DNA from: Paraspadella gotoi
Lineage: Eukaryota; Chaetognatha
Length of the DNA: 64,000 bases
NCBI GenBank assembly: GCA_051294375.1
Contig: CM119266.1
Coordinates: forward strand, 23,322,413-23,386,412
Direction of reading: 5' to 3'
Of this stretch, positions 38,605 to 51,359 are shown piece after piece. Below the pieces are notes generated by a model. That model was not told the DNA's origin. It saw only the letters and a list, made by a program, of their open reading frames with translations, and did not search any database. Within the stretch, counting starts at the first letter, position 1. The number at the start of each line of letters is the position of its first letter. Made by a program: the position numbers and the translations under genes.

Positions 38605-40794
38605 ACTCGCAAAATCATCTTCGGATACAGTAAAATATAAAATCAAGAGATTCGGCCGACGAATGTCAAACTTCTTTTTTTTCAATTTTAATAAAAAAAT
38701 TAAATATTTTAACATTTTCAACTACTGAATTTATGAAGATACTGAATAAAGATAAATGTTAGCATTAGGAGTGAAGAGAAAATAATAGTCAAATTATATA
38801 TACATAATGCATGCTCTCTCCTTCTCCTTCTCTCCTCTCTCTCTCTTTCTCTTCTCTCTTCTCTCTCTTCCTCTCTCTCTCTCTCTTCTCTCTCATCTCT
38901 CTCTCTCTCTCTCTCATGTTCTCTCTCTGTCTCTGTCTCTTTCGCTCTCATCTACTGTGCTCTTTTCGTTGCTCTCATTCTGTCCTAGTTTTGATTTATA
39001 TCCCTGTACGGGATGGAATTTACATCGCGACGAGAGATCGATAGAACACTAGATTCTTGCATGCAGCACTGCGTACGGCCAAGTTGAAGAAAAAAAAAAT
39101 ATCCGAGTGAATGACACGGTATCCCCCTGCAGATGGCGAAGAATGGATTCTGTTAGGATGACACCGATCACCCGGTATGATGTCTTTTCGATCGCCATAA
39201 CACTTAGCAGGAAGGGACGGTTTTCCGTGTCCTTGCGCACAAAATAAATATTGCATCAATTGACGATTATTTCGCAATGGAAAGTGAAAGCAACCATTTT
39301 TAATCATTATTGGTTTCGCTGTATTTACATTCATATCAGTACAAAATTGATTGTTTTAACGAAAATTAACCACGGCGTATGTTAGCCTACCATATTAATT
39401 CCACGCCGTTTTTTCAATAGAACATGATAGGAGTGAAGGGGGTGAAGGCTGCGTGCGGCGTGGTGACGGCGCGCTAGTAGAGGGGGTGAAAGGCTGCGCG
39501 GTGAGGCAGGCTGTTAGAGGGGGGTGAAAGGCTGCGGCGGGTGAGGCAGGCTAGTCGTAGAGCTGACTGAGTCGAGAAAGAGTGAGTCGCTTTTCAAATA
39601 TCGACGAACCTGGGAATGTGAGCTTCAAAAACTACCGCCTGGAGGAGAGAGAAGTCTTACTCGGAATTGGAAAAAAAAAATTTAAAGATAAAATATGACA
39701 GTTACGCTGTGCAGCTTACTAATTACTATGTCGTGGGATCAATATTTAAGTTTTGTAGCCGCTATTTTAATTCGCCAATGATGGCAAATATTAATATACA
39801 ATATTTTTCAAAAAATTGATGTTGGCGTCGAAAACCTCCGATGAAATAAGTTTCGAGCGGAAAAAGTTTATATATTATATATAATTTATATTATAATTAT
39901 TTATAATCCAGTCATATGAAAAAACGAAGAAAAAATGACAAAGCTGATGGTTACGCGCCGGAAAAAGGAAGCTTACCGCCCCGCCATCACGTGTATCGCC
40001 GGAAGTGGGCGTGGTGAACTCGAAGGCCTATTTTCTCTCTATCATTTCACGTCGCGTGAAAGGATCTAAGTGGAAGAAAAGATGATGGAAAAGATGAGGA
40101 CGGAATGTGATTGGATTTGGAATGGAGCATGGATATGGATGGGATTGATGGATGATGTGATGTGATGGAATGGCATGGATGAGGATGATGGATGACGGTA
40201 GAGTGAAAAAACCGACGCGAGAGAGAAAAGTGGAATGAAATGCGAAAAGGGAAAAGGAGAAATGGCATAACACGAATGAGGCGAGCAAAGAAAGTTGAGA
40301 AGAAATTAGAATTTTGTTCGTTGAACACCATTTTCTTAATGGAAATAAGATTTATATTATAAATCGATCGGGCGATTTGATCTTTTTTGGAACCATAACT
40401 TTTAAACTAATTTGTTAATTTCATCATTTAATAAAGTTGGAAGAGTAAAAACGTTTTTAATAAAAAAAGTATAGAAGAGAGTAAAAAATAAAGAAATCTC
40501 TCGGGAATCGATCTTCTATTTTATACGCATTACAGTCGTTCCAAGAGCCCATGTGAATTACTTCTCTCTCTCTCCTCTCTTTTCTTTCTTTTCTCTTCTT
40601 TCTTTTCTTTTTTTTCTTTTGCAGATGTTCACAATCCGCAATTTAATTCTACTTTTTTGCTGCATGAGGGAAAAGATCAGCTTCAGTAGATTCTGCCTAA
40701 TGTTTCTTGATGCCTCCTTTTGTGTTCAGCGTTTCAATCTACAAATCTTTTATTTTCTTCTTTTCTTCTCGTTTCCTCTCTCCTCTCTCTCTCT

Positions 40795-40860
<66 letters not shown>

Positions 40861-41733
40861 AGGCCTGGCACAAAATCTCACAAATGATGCTACTGATACA
40901 TCTAAAGCCGCTTTCTTATTTTTCTCTGACATAAACGAGAACTAAAGGAGGGTAATTCGGGGGCGTTGTAAAAAGCTCCAATAATCAGTTGTTTTTTCTA
41001 CAGTCGAACGCGTGTTTTATATTTTCGCATTGAAATTTTACGGGTGAGAAGGATCTTTATTCTACATTGCACAATGATACTACTAAAACCAGTGAATCGT
41101 TCAATGTCATCGCGCATAATAGATATACGAGCTTTCAATTTTTTTTTGTATACTTCACACGAAACAATCGGCGAGAATGTTTTTAATAAAAGATTCATCC
41201 GGAGAAGTTTTCCCCCTCCTTTCCCAAGAGTATTTTCGACTCGGCAAACGACCTGAAACGAAGATCTTCGTTGTGAGAGAAAAAAAAACAAAAAACAATG
41301 CGTTCGTTTCGCTCCTCAACGGTTACGAAGATTTCCTAATTTCCTCCGTTCTTTACTGCCTTCTTTTAACTACTTTATGACATTTAAGTTATCAGAGACT
41401 TTCTGCAATAGAAAGCTTAATAAAGAAAAAGAGTAAAAATGTCTAGTTTTTCTGGTCAATTTTCAAAATTGTGTTTTGATTTAATGTATATGACTAGTAT
41501 CGCCTAACACTTTTTTCTGAAAATTTTCCTTCTTTGTTTTCAAGTCATTTTGCCTCAAAATGTATTGTCCATTGATGGTTGGGAAATTATTTGTATTTCC
41601 TATTCCATGCCATTTGTGTCTGGATTTTTGTTGGCTGCATCAGGTCACAATACATTTGAGTTCACCACTTCGAGGTTTTGGGTTCAAAAATCTGAAACGA
41701 AATGAACAGAACCTTGAATCACTATCCGTATAC

Positions 41734-41738
<5 letters not shown>
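38605..41738. repeat. Right arm of large inverted duplication 2
   Basis: Reverse complement of 35142-38579, with scattered single-base insertions and deletions. It holds CT runs at 38814-38960 and 40780-40860. It ends in a GA run at 41739-41766 that pairs with the CT run 35101-35141. No coding exon. Confidence 0.92.
39430..39560 (+). repeat. About 38-bp GC-rich minisatellite, 3 units
   Basis: The unit is of the form AGGGGGTGAAAGGCTGCG plus GCGGTGAGGCAGGCTAGTAG. A degenerate one to two units occur in the third copy at 46310-46375. Confidence 0.85.
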
Positions 41739-41766
<28 letters not shown>

Positions 41767-41768
<2 letters not shown>

Positions 41769-42099
41769 CTGACGGGTCGAGGAAAACCTACCAGGTGGAA
41801 GTCTGAGGGAGGGCCTTAGTTTTAGATTTATGCTTTCATCCTGTCACAAATATTATTTTGGTTTGTTTTTATGTAAAAAAAATATTCATGCTCAGTTCTG
41901 TTAAGGTTTTGACCGATAATAAATTGTTGATGTTAAATCATTATTATTTAGAAATTGCTATCTTGGTTCATTTTATATTTCTTTCTTACGGGAAAATTTT
42001 TTAAAAAAAAGTCAAGAACAATAAAGACTCCTCAAGTTTCCAAAGCTTATAAATGTTTAATACTAAATAAAACATTTTTGAAATGGTGATTTTAATTTT
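41767..42099. other. Non-coding stretch, no gene seen
   Basis: AT-rich unique sequence. Confidence 0.5.
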
Positions 42100-42285
42100 T
42101 ATCATTCTCGAATTCCCTTCCCAGTTTTCCCAGAAGCCGCGACTCCGGAACTCCCGTCCCCAACCCACTTGCCTCATATCTCATGCTCGTCACGGGACCC
42201 GCGTCCCGAACAAGCGCCCCGCCCACTCGTCGTCGTAACTCAACGGCGTCGCGGGGCCCCGGTCCAAGAGAGGCCCTCCCCTTCG

Positions 42286-42350
42286 GTCGTAAACGCCGTC
42301 GTAAACGCGGCCACAAAAGTGACGTTTACGATCGTAAAAGCGTCGTAAAC
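42286..42350. promoter_or_regulatory. Cluster of five TTTACGA-type homeodomain sites
   Basis: GTCGTAAAC occurs at 42286-42294, 42298-42306 and 42342-42350; GTTTACGA is at 42324-42331 and ATCGTAAA at 42331-42338. TTTACGAC is the known preference of posterior Hox (Abd-B class) and related Caudal-type homeodomains. The cluster lies in a CpG-rich block about 100 bp upstream of the TATA motif at 42447. Confidence 0.45.
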
Positions 42351-42413
42351 ACGGGATAAGCTGACGGAGAGAGAGAGAGAGAGAAGAGAGAGAAGAGAGA
42401 GAGAGAGAGAGAA

Positions 42414-42446
<33 letters not shown>

Positions 42447-42449
<3 letters not shown>

Positions 42450-42530
42450 AAATACGAGAGTCGATTACGAGTCGGCACGATTACGCGCGCGTCTGAAAAA
42501 ATGGGGAAGAAAACCCAAGGTAAAAGCTTA
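42447..42530 (+). promoter_or_regulatory. Candidate core promoter and first exon
   Basis: TATAAATA at 42447-42454 follows a GA microsatellite (42367-42446). An ATG at 42501 (AAAAAATGGGG) begins MGKKTQ and meets a donor-like CAAG^GTAAAAG at 42520. Spacing (TATA to ATG about 50 bp) would suit a short leader. No downstream exon could be assigned, so this is only a candidate. Confidence 0.3.
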
Positions 42531-44792
42531 AAGAGAGAAACTTAAAAAATAATTTCGATTTAAAAGGCGCCTGGGAAAGTTCGAAAATTGCCGTTGCACG
42601 TATTTTATGAGTACATTTTCTCCATTTGAAGACAGATATTTTGAAGAAAAATGCATTTATCATAAACATATTGGTCGATTTCTCAAGAATAATTTTAAAA
42701 TCAACCGTTAGTACTTGGTAATACATTTTTTTAGAAAGTTTTCAAAGTCATTTTAGAACATTTCCGAAAATAGTTTTAATTGGAAAGAACTTCATCTTGA
42801 AAGAATGTATCTTAAACAACTCTTAAAACAGAACCATATAAATTTCCCTCTTTGCCGCAAAGACCCCGCGGACAAATGACCCGCACATCGACTCGGTGAC
42901 CCTCTTCGCGACCCCGACAGCCGAGACGTCGAAAACCCGCGAGTTCGACAATGAGTTATGACTGAGAAAGGGGGGGGGGGCTCGGTGGAAGGGAGCGTCG
43001 GACTCATGAACGTATGAATGTTTGATCGAACGAAGAAGCCCAAAATATGATAGTTAGCGAAAAATAGCTATTATGATCGAAGTTTATAGAAAATATAAAA
43101 TTATTAAAGTCAGACTTTCATTACTATTTTAAAGTTTGAAAATTTAAACTGAGAAAATTGGAAAAAAAAGTTTTAAATTTTTTTTCGAAGTCGAAACACG
43201 AAAAAAAAATGAAATAAAAAAAAAACCAAAGTTTCGTCTTCTCCACCTCGAGATGTCCTTCGCGTTTCGGCTCGGAACCTTGCTCAGTTGCTCTCACCGA
43301 GTTACGACCTTGAACCAGACCAAGCTTTTTTAAGCGGAGGAGAAAATGAAAAAAAGGGTCGAGAAAAAGAAACGGAGAGAAAAACTGAAAAAAGAAATGA
43401 AAAGGCGTTCGAATGTGAAACTAATATTTCCAAACAAAAGAAATAGGTCGGGAGAAAAATGGGAAAAAATGATTGGAGAGAACTGAGAAGAAAAGAATAG
43501 AAAGAAGAGGAGTATATAGAAGTGAAGAGACGAGGTTAGAAAAGAAAAGAGAGAGGAAAGAAAAATATGAGAATGAGAGGAGAAAATTAGGATGGAAGAG
43601 ATGATAAAATAGAGAAAAAAAGCAAAGAGAAAATTAAAAAAAAAACAAACGTCGTATCCGTGAAGAAAGACTAGAGAAAAAACAAAAGAGGGGCTTAGAA
43701 GGAAAGATAAGAGAAAAGAAGTGATAAATGTAAGATAGAAAAGTAAAAAAGAAAGAAAATATAACAGAAGCGAAAAGAGGAGAAGAGAAGAGAAGAGAAG
43801 AGACAAGAAGTGAAGAAAGAAAAGAAAAGAAAAGAAAAGAAAAGAAAAGAAAAGAAAAGAAAAGAAAAGAAAAGAAAAGAAAAGAAAAGAAAAGACAAGA
43901 AAGAAAAAAGCCTAAAACCCTGAACCCCCATTTTTCTAGACTTTTCGGGCAAAACAACATTGAGTCTAACCTCTAACGGATGCCGAGAGTAATAAGAGCG
44001 GGTCACGAGAGTCACCCTTTCATGGGTTCTTTTTACTAATGGAAGGAGAAAAGAAAAAAAAAAGATCAAGTTTGCCGCGCGAGGGTTCGCCGAGGGAGTT
44101 AGGGCGCGAGGGAGCGAGGTAGAGAGAAAGAAAGTGAGAGAGAGAGGGTGCGAGAGAGAGAGGAAAAGTGGGAGAGAGGGAGCGAAGGGAAGCGAGAGCG
44201 AGAGAGTGATGGACCAAGGGAGTGAGGCGAAGCGACAACCAGGGAAGAGGGAAAAGGGGCAGAAATCGTGTGGGTGGGAGGTTAGCGAGATTTCAATGGG
44301 GAAAGACGCCTAGGATACATATAGTACATGGAAAAGACAAAGAGTAATAGAAGATGGCATTGAGGAGAGGTGTGAAGATTCCGGAACGGCCGAGAATCAA
44401 AGTGTAGCAAACGTAGGAGTTTGCGTGAGCAGTGTCGATCTCAAGTGAGAGATGATTCGACGGAAAGGTGATCCGACTCAGAATATAACGAAAAAAAAGT
44501 GAGGGTGTCATAAATGACCCGAATTGCGGGTGACATCCAAGACGATTAAGCGGGAGTGACAGAGGCGCTCATTTCCTCGCGAAGGGCGGATCAAAGAAAG
44601 TTGACGTTCGCAGGTGCGTCATTAGCGTTTATCCGAGGGAGGGAAGGATCGTTAGCGCGTCGTTGGCGCGAATCGAAACTAACGGAAGTTGACGCTGCGT
44701 CATTTGAATCGAGTCGGAATGAAGGGAGTGATTACGGGGGGTGTTGTGGTGCTTTGTATAGATTGAGTTGATAGGATTATGTAGTTACTAAA
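42531..44792. other. Non-coding region with AAAAG microsatellite
   Basis: 42530-43250 is mixed sequence. 43330-43820 is purine-rich. (AAAAG)n covers about 43815-43895, and GA-rich DNA 44110-44200. Open frames here are low-complexity. No gene supported. Confidence 0.55.
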
Positions 44793-44987
44793 NNNNNNNN
44801 NNNNNNNNNNNNNNNNNNNNNNNNNNNNNNNNNNNNNNNNNNNNNNNNNNNNNNNNNNNNNNNNNNNNNNNNNNNNNNNNNNNNNNNNNNNNNNNNNNNN
44901 NNNNNNNNNNNNNNNNNNNNNNNNNNNNNNNNNNNNNNNNNNNNNNNNNNNNNNNNNNNNNNNNNNNNNNNNNNNNNNNNNNNNNNN
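44793..44987. other. Assembly gap
   Basis: N run of 195 bases. Confidence 0.98.
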
Positions 44988-45670
44988 TAAACTTGGAACT
45001 AAAGTTAATAAAGTAACTACTTAAAAATGCAATTTGAATAAACGAACTGCTTTTTTTCCTTCGCCTTTCGCGGGGGTGAGTAATGGTGAGTTAGAAAAAG
45101 TGGGAGAGTAAACTACATTCGGTGTGGGAAAATGACACGACTTTGAAAAGAGAGAAAGGTAAGGTTGGCAGCTGGCGAGAAAAGTAAGGATTGGGGAGGA
45201 AAATTTGGGAGGGAATTCTAAGCTGGAAACGGCGTGAATGGGACGGAATCATCTGAGGCGTTAATGGAAAGCGGAGTCAAAACAGAAGCCAAACGGCGGC
45301 GCCAAGGAGACGGAGAAAAGGGGAGGCGTTGAAGAGACGGGGGAAGGGGATGGAGGGAGAGAAGGGGGGTTAATATGGAAAGGGATCGCAGAAAGGGAGT
45401 TGGTGAGAGGGGCAGAGGAATAAGGGAGGGGGCGAAAGATTTTGCTGAAGGCAGTGGGAAAAGGGGAGACTAATATCAAAGAATGAAAAAAAAAAAGAAA
45501 ATGAGTTGAAGTTAATATTATGTCACACATATAACTTTTAACGTTTATGTTATGTCACACCATCGTTAAACGAACGAAAAAACATCAGCATAAAAATCAT
45601 AACTGATTTTTACGCCTAACTCTTTGTTCAAAGACAACAAACGTAACAAGGCCTCCTCAATGCTGAACCT
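44988..45670. other. Non-coding stretch, no gene seen
   Basis: Purine-rich sequence without exon signals. Confidence 0.5.
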
Positions 45671-45731
45671 TTGTCACTTACGAATTATGAGTTCTCTCTC
45701 TTCTCTCTCTCTCTCTCTCCTTCTCTCTCTC

Positions 45732-45782
<51 letters not shown>

Positions 45783-46375
45783 ACTTCTCTCCTCTTCTCT
45801 CTCTCTTTCGCTCTTCTCTACTGTTAGCTCTTTTCCTCTCTCATTCTGTCCTAGTTTTGATTTATATCCCTGGTTATCGGGATGGAATTTACTCGCTCGA
45901 CGAGAGATCGATAGAGATCACCGATTCTTCGCATTGATGACTGTACGGGCAGGTTTGAAGAAAAAAAAATACTCCGGACGTGAATAACACGGTCCCCTGC
46001 AGATGAGGAAATGGATTCGTAGGAATGACACACGATCCACCCGATGAATGTCTTTTCGATTCGCATGGACACTAGCAGGGAAAGGGACGGTTTTCGTGTC
46101 TGCGCAAAAAATAAATATTTGCATCATTTGACGGATATTCAGCAATGGAAATTGAAAGCCAACCATTTTTAAATCATTATTGTATTGCTCGTGTATTTAC
46201 ATTCATATCATAACCAAATGATTGTTTTTTAAGAAAAATTAACCAGCGCCGTTATGCCCTACCATTAATTCCACCGCTGTTTTTTCAATAGAAACATGGA
46301 ATAGGAGGAAGGGGTGGTGAAAGGCTGCGGCGGTGAGGCAGCGCCTAGTTAGACGCTGAAGGCTGCGGCCTTAAC
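45671..46375. repeat. Third copy of the inner part of inverted duplication 2
   Basis: Direct copy of about 38800-39545, and inverted copy of 37500-38100. A CT run (45693-45808) is followed by TCATTCTGTCCTAGTTTTGA, GGGATGGAATTTAC, GAGAGATCGATAGA and so on, down to the GGTGAAAGGCTGCGGCGGTG minisatellite unit. It is full of single-base indels relative to the other two copies. Confidence 0.9.
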
Positions 46376-46453
46376 AATTTATTTTCCCTCTTTTTATCTC
46401 TTTATTAAACGCGCAAGCAAACTTTTATGGTTTAAGGATAATTATCGTCAGGG

Positions 46454-46630
46454 TTACATCGCGTCTTCGAGATCAACGAGACTCGAGAAAACGAGAGAAA
46501 GGAGGAGCAGGATGACCGAAAAATATTCCGGAGGGCGTAAAGAACGCCAGGGGGCGTCGCCGTTTCGTCCTTGTTCGTCGTCGTCTTCGAAGAAAACGGG
46601 GCGTGTCGACGAGGTTTCCGACGGACGCAT
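46454..46630 (-). CDS. Possible small ORF with C-terminal hydrophobic segment
   Basis: From ATG 46630 the frame encodes 58 residues: an acidic/polar N-terminal part (FFEDDDEQGRNGD), then PPEYFSVILLLLSLVFSSLV, which could be a membrane segment, and a short acidic tail. Codon third positions lean to G/C. There is no similarity I can name and no flanking exon identified; it could equally be a chance frame in CpG-rich DNA. Confidence 0.15.
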   Translation of the reverse strand: MRPSETSSTRPVFFEDDDEQGRNGDAPWRSLRPPEYFSVILLLLSLVFSSLVDLEDAM

Positions 46631-48753
46631 CTCCGGCGCCACGTCGACATCTGCGTTTCAAAGTCACAAATGGCGTCAACAGGCTTATAGACGCGGCAGC
46701 AGCGGAGGCTGAGAAAGCGTAAGCTAAGGAAAGTTTATTTTTCTTTAAACTCAAGGACTAGGATATCTAGATTGTAGCCTCGTTTTCACTTCTGATTCTC
46801 GAAATGCCGTTTGGTCAGAAAAAGAAAGTCGTCGTCAGCAGGAAAACGAAAGTACTTATAAAGCGAAGAAAGAGACGGGATTTGAGTGCTGAATAAATAT
46901 TAAATAAATGAATACTAAAAGGCCAGAGCTGAGAAATTGTGTGGCAATAACGAAACTGGCGACATCACCGACAAAGGAACAGGAGACATAGTAGAGGGAG
47001 GCCGGTCAAATGTCGATATAACGGGCAGATGGGATTCTCATTGATTGAAGAATTGATTCGAAAGCCCGACGACGATAATTAAGACGACGACGAAGAGAGC
47101 GAGAAAAAAAGATATCGAATAAGATTATGGGAATTGTGATCCGATAAAATCTTGAAAGATGTTAAAATGTGGTTTTAAAAATAGAACACAAAAAAAAAAA
47201 AAATGAAGCAATATATAACGTTGATAATGCTTCATGTAATTTCCATAAATCTTTTTTCTTAGGTTGTAAACTTATTTATTTAACCATCAAATTTAAAATT
47301 TCCCCGACACATCGTTACTGACAATTCTGGAAATAAACGCGATACAAATACAATCAAATACAATTCACGAATTCCGAAAGCCAAATCGTTAAATACTTGT
47401 ACGCCCGACGGTATCTAAGCAGTAGAATCTGTATAAAGGGCATGCTTGGAAACTAAATGTGTTGATGTCATGTGTCGCCTACGACGTTGAATACCGACGT
47501 CGACGACGACGCCGACGACGACGACAACGACAACGCACGCATCAACAATCGCTTAATCAAATTCCACACACAGTTAATTTCGACTGAATTCAGGTTCGAT
47601 CTTATTTTGCACAGATAGAAAGCAATACGTACAAATATTTGGCGCGAAAATTAAATTGACAATGAAAAGTTAACATAAAGCTTTTGCGTCCCCGAGCGCT
47701 CGGTCGAAAAAAATCCGCAAGGGGACACGACAAAAAGGTAAGCGATTATCATGCAAGTAAAAAAAGACTTACCCACTATACGACGTATGGAAATCGCGGC
47801 GCCGCATGAAGTGGAATCCCAGGCCACGTTCCGTGGAGACAGCCCGAGGAAAAGGGGAAGTCGGAGGAAAGTATGGTGGTGGAGGAGGAGGAGGAGGAGG
47901 AGGAAGAGGAGGAGGAGGAGGAGCAGGAGGCAATAGCAAAGACGAACGTTGAGAGACGATGTGGAATACGATATACAAGAGTAAGAAAAGAGGAAGAAGA
48001 CTTAAGAAGAAGAGGAAGAAGAAGAGAGAATAGATAAAAAAAGAAGGAGGAAGGAGAAAAAGTCGTAAGGAAAAAAGCCAATCGTTTAAAAATTCTATGA
48101 GATGATCATTAATGCAAAAAGAATTAGATTAAAAGGAAAAAAATACAAGTGAAGAAAAGAAGGAAAAAATGATGAGTGAAACGAAAATGTATTTGGAGAC
48201 GTTGAATACAAAAGAAAGATCAGAAAGAAAGCAAAGAAAGTACAGATTTATGTGGTAGTGAATTCGTATAATTAAAATAAAATTGATGACAAAAAAACTA
48301 ATAAAAGTAATAAACTTTGCACGAAAGAAAATACGATTTCATATTTAAAAATTGACCAAAAAAAAAGTCATTTTAAAAGTCGATTTCCGGTTTGACAAAA
48401 GGCGCGCCCTCCATCGGGCGTCGAGCGACGTTTCGTTTTCATGGAAACGTCGGTAGTCGGCCATAAACAAAATAGAGAAGGGAGAATCCATTCTTCCGAA
48501 AATAAGGAAATACAAGAAACACGACGAGAGAAAAGGAGGAGGAGGAGGATGAGGAGGAGGGGGAAGGAAGGACGACTCTTGTCCTATTTCCTTTCGCTTT
48601 CGGCTTTGTTCCCTTTTCTTCTCTCGATCTCCATCTCTCTCTCGTTTTTCTCTCCGGAGAACGAGTCCTCGACTCCTTTCCTCCTTTTCGCTCCTTTTCT
48701 CCCTCGCTCCTCCCTCTTTCCTCGCCGAAAGTCATCTTCCTCCTTCCCCCCCC
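46631..48753. other. Non-coding region, GGA repeats
   Basis: (ACG)n at about 47495-47525 and (GGA)n at 47878-47930, AAG-rich DNA to 48080, and CT-rich sequence before the gap at 48754. No supported gene. Confidence 0.55.
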
Positions 48754-48778
48754 NNNNNNNNNNNNNNNNNNNNNNNNN
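48754..48778. other. 25-base assembly gap
   Basis: N run after a C-run. Confidence 0.98.
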
Positions 48779-49668
48779 GTTTCTTGTCCCTTCTGTTTTC
48801 TATTCGTGGTTTGTTGATTTCAATTGAAAGCCATGCCTCCAGTCGTGGCGCATTAAGCGTGTGCTCGAACTGCGCTCTGATTCGCTGGGCAGCAGCGCGG
48901 CGAAGAGGCGAGGGAGTGCGTGAGTAGAGAGAGGAGAGGGCGGAAAGAGAGAGAGGATGAGGAAGGGAGGGTGAGGAGATAAGAGAAAAGAAAAGACTTA
49001 ATTTGCGTCATCGGGTTGCTAGTCGCGCAGAATAGTGAAATGGGGAACCCAGCACGCGAAATGAGTGTTGCGTATATATAGGAATAATGGATTCGGAGAC
49101 AGAGCCGAGTTAGCGGGTAGGAGTATGTGATTTTCGGGAAGGGGGCGTGCGGGTAGTAGAGCGGGACCGGTGACAGTCGATGAGTTAAAAGCGGATATGC
49201 GTCTCTGCTTTCGGGGATGAGCAGTCGAGTGAGTTAAAAGCGGATGAGTCGCGACTCGAGCAATTTCTGAAAAAGTTGTCCCTTTACACATTTGTCCCAG
49301 TTTCAAAAGAATTAATAGAAAAAAAAAAGATAAATAAAAACTTTTTTGTTCTTTAAAAATATTTTCACACTTTCACCTTTTTTAGGTGAGAAAAATTATC
49401 TTTCCGTGAAACTCACATTCTACATCAAGGTACAAAAACCAGTGCTCTGGAGGTCTGCGGCAAAGCCCCAAGGTTTCGCTGTCTCTTTCTCTCTCTATGT
49501 ATCTTTCTCTCTCTCCTTCTCTATCTCTCTCGGTCTTTCTCTCTGCAGACAACAACACCTCATCATCAAGAAATCGTTAATTAGTTTCTTAATCGTTTTT
49601 GGTTAACGCTCTTTCTTTTCTCTGACGCCTAAACAGACGCGAAGACGCTGGCGAGAGAAGGCCTGATG

Positions 49669-49705
<37 letters not shown>
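48779..49705. other. Non-coding stretch, no gene seen
   Basis: Mixed sequence ending in a GA run (49672-49705). Confidence 0.5.
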
Positions 49706-49827
49706 NNNNNNNNNNNNNNNNNNNNNNNNNNNNNNNNNNNNNNNNNNNNNNNNNNNNNNNNNNNNNNNNNNNNNNNNNNNNNNNNNNNNNNNNNNNNNNN
49801 NNNNNNNNNNNNNNNNNNNNNNNNNNN
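49706..49827. other. Assembly gap
   Basis: Preceded by a GA run and followed by AGATGGCGCT. Confidence 0.98.
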
Positions 49828-50816
49828 AGATGGCGCTGGAATCGCTAATGACGCTCTGACGTCATCGTCTTTTGATGGAAAGCGCTCGCGGGCGTGCGCG
49901 CCAACGGGCAGAGAGCGAGCGAGTGAAAGACGGAGAGAAAGAGAGAGGGAGGGAGAGCAAGAGAGAGGAAGGGAAAGGGAGAGATCGCAAACGATCGCGC
50001 GGGTGAGAGAGAGAGAGAGAGAGAGGGAGAGATTTAAAGAATTGTCGTTTTAAATTCTTGCATTTTCTTTGAATTCATCGACTCTTGGGGATTTCTCTCA
50101 AAACTAAAATACTTGACAACTGAAGATACAACCGAACGGCACTTAAGTCTAAGAACGCTACGAGTTTTCGGTTTTCATCGGCCAACGTTGCTTCTCTGTT
50201 CGATCAGCTGTACTGTATCTTGCTCTCAATCTTACAAATTTTTTTTCGTTTCAACCTCCTTTCTCACAAATATATGACTGGTGAAATCAATAATTACAAT
50301 TAAAATTTTTTTCATAAAAAAGACAGTCAGTTTAAAAAAAGGTTTAATATTTTAACGTCTTTTTGTCTTTTTAGCACAACTTTGAAAAACCTTTTTCATA
50401 ATAATTTTTCTAAAAATTTTTATAATAAGAAATACTGTCCTAGACCCAAAAAAATGATAAAATAAATGATAAAAAAAATCAAAATTCAAATAAAAATTCA
50501 AAACCTTTATATGAATCCCTTCAACCTCGTTTTCTTTTTAAACCCCTTCATCCTACTCCGTCGCCACCACCTCACCCTTAACCACCACCCCTACCCCCTT
50601 CGCCTCCCCTCTCTCTCGACTTTGATGAATAATAGCCACGTCTCCCTTTTTCTGGGCCGGTGAGGCCGGCAGCTCCGGCAGCACCGTCGAACCCCCCGGC
50701 GCCGGTAAGGGCCGGGTGAGGCTTGGAGGTAAATGAAAAATGTCCCGAATGCCGACTCTCGCCTTCCCCGTTCGCTCGAGGTTCCACCACGTCACCGATC
50801 CTCGGTTCTGGCTCGT
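49828..50816. other. Non-coding stretch with one CTCF-like core
   Basis: AGATGGCGCT at 49828-49837 abuts the gap. The rest is GA-rich, then AT-rich, then C-rich. No exon supported. Confidence 0.45.
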
Positions 50817-50841
50817 NNNNNNNNNNNNNNNNNNNNNNNNN
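50817..50841. other. 25-base assembly gap
   Basis: N run. Confidence 0.98.
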
Positions 50842-51329
50842 GGTTGGTATGTTTTAATATAGATGAAAAGTTTGTGATATGATTGTCTTATATCATATCA
50901 TTTTCACCACTATATATGTATATGTATGTGGCATATGATCTTTGATATGTTGTATATCTACATGTATATATATAAAAATTATATGTATTTTATATATATA
51001 GTGTAACGATAATAATTGAGTGATAAGTTTTTTGAAAAATTTGATTATTTTTTTAACTTTTAAAAAGCTGTTATTATCGGAATTTATTAGCTTAATGAAA
51101 ATCACAAATTTAATAAGAGATTTTCTTGGATTTATTATATTTATTTATAAATAATATATTTATTAATATTACTATATATGATAGCCCCACCCCTACACCA
51201 CTCTCCCTCCTACTCCTCCACTCACCCCTCACCACCACCCTACATTTCATCTAACCCATATAACTCATTATCTCTAATAATAAATTTCACTCACATACAC
51301 GTACATTTGTTTGTTTTTATTTATGATGA
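50842..51329. other. AT-rich DNA with TATA/TATG simple repeats
   Basis: TATATATG-type repeats lie at 50905-51000 and a CCACC-rich patch at 51185-51245. No gene. Confidence 0.6.
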
Positions 51330-51359
51330 ATTGTTAATCATCATCAACATCAATGAATG

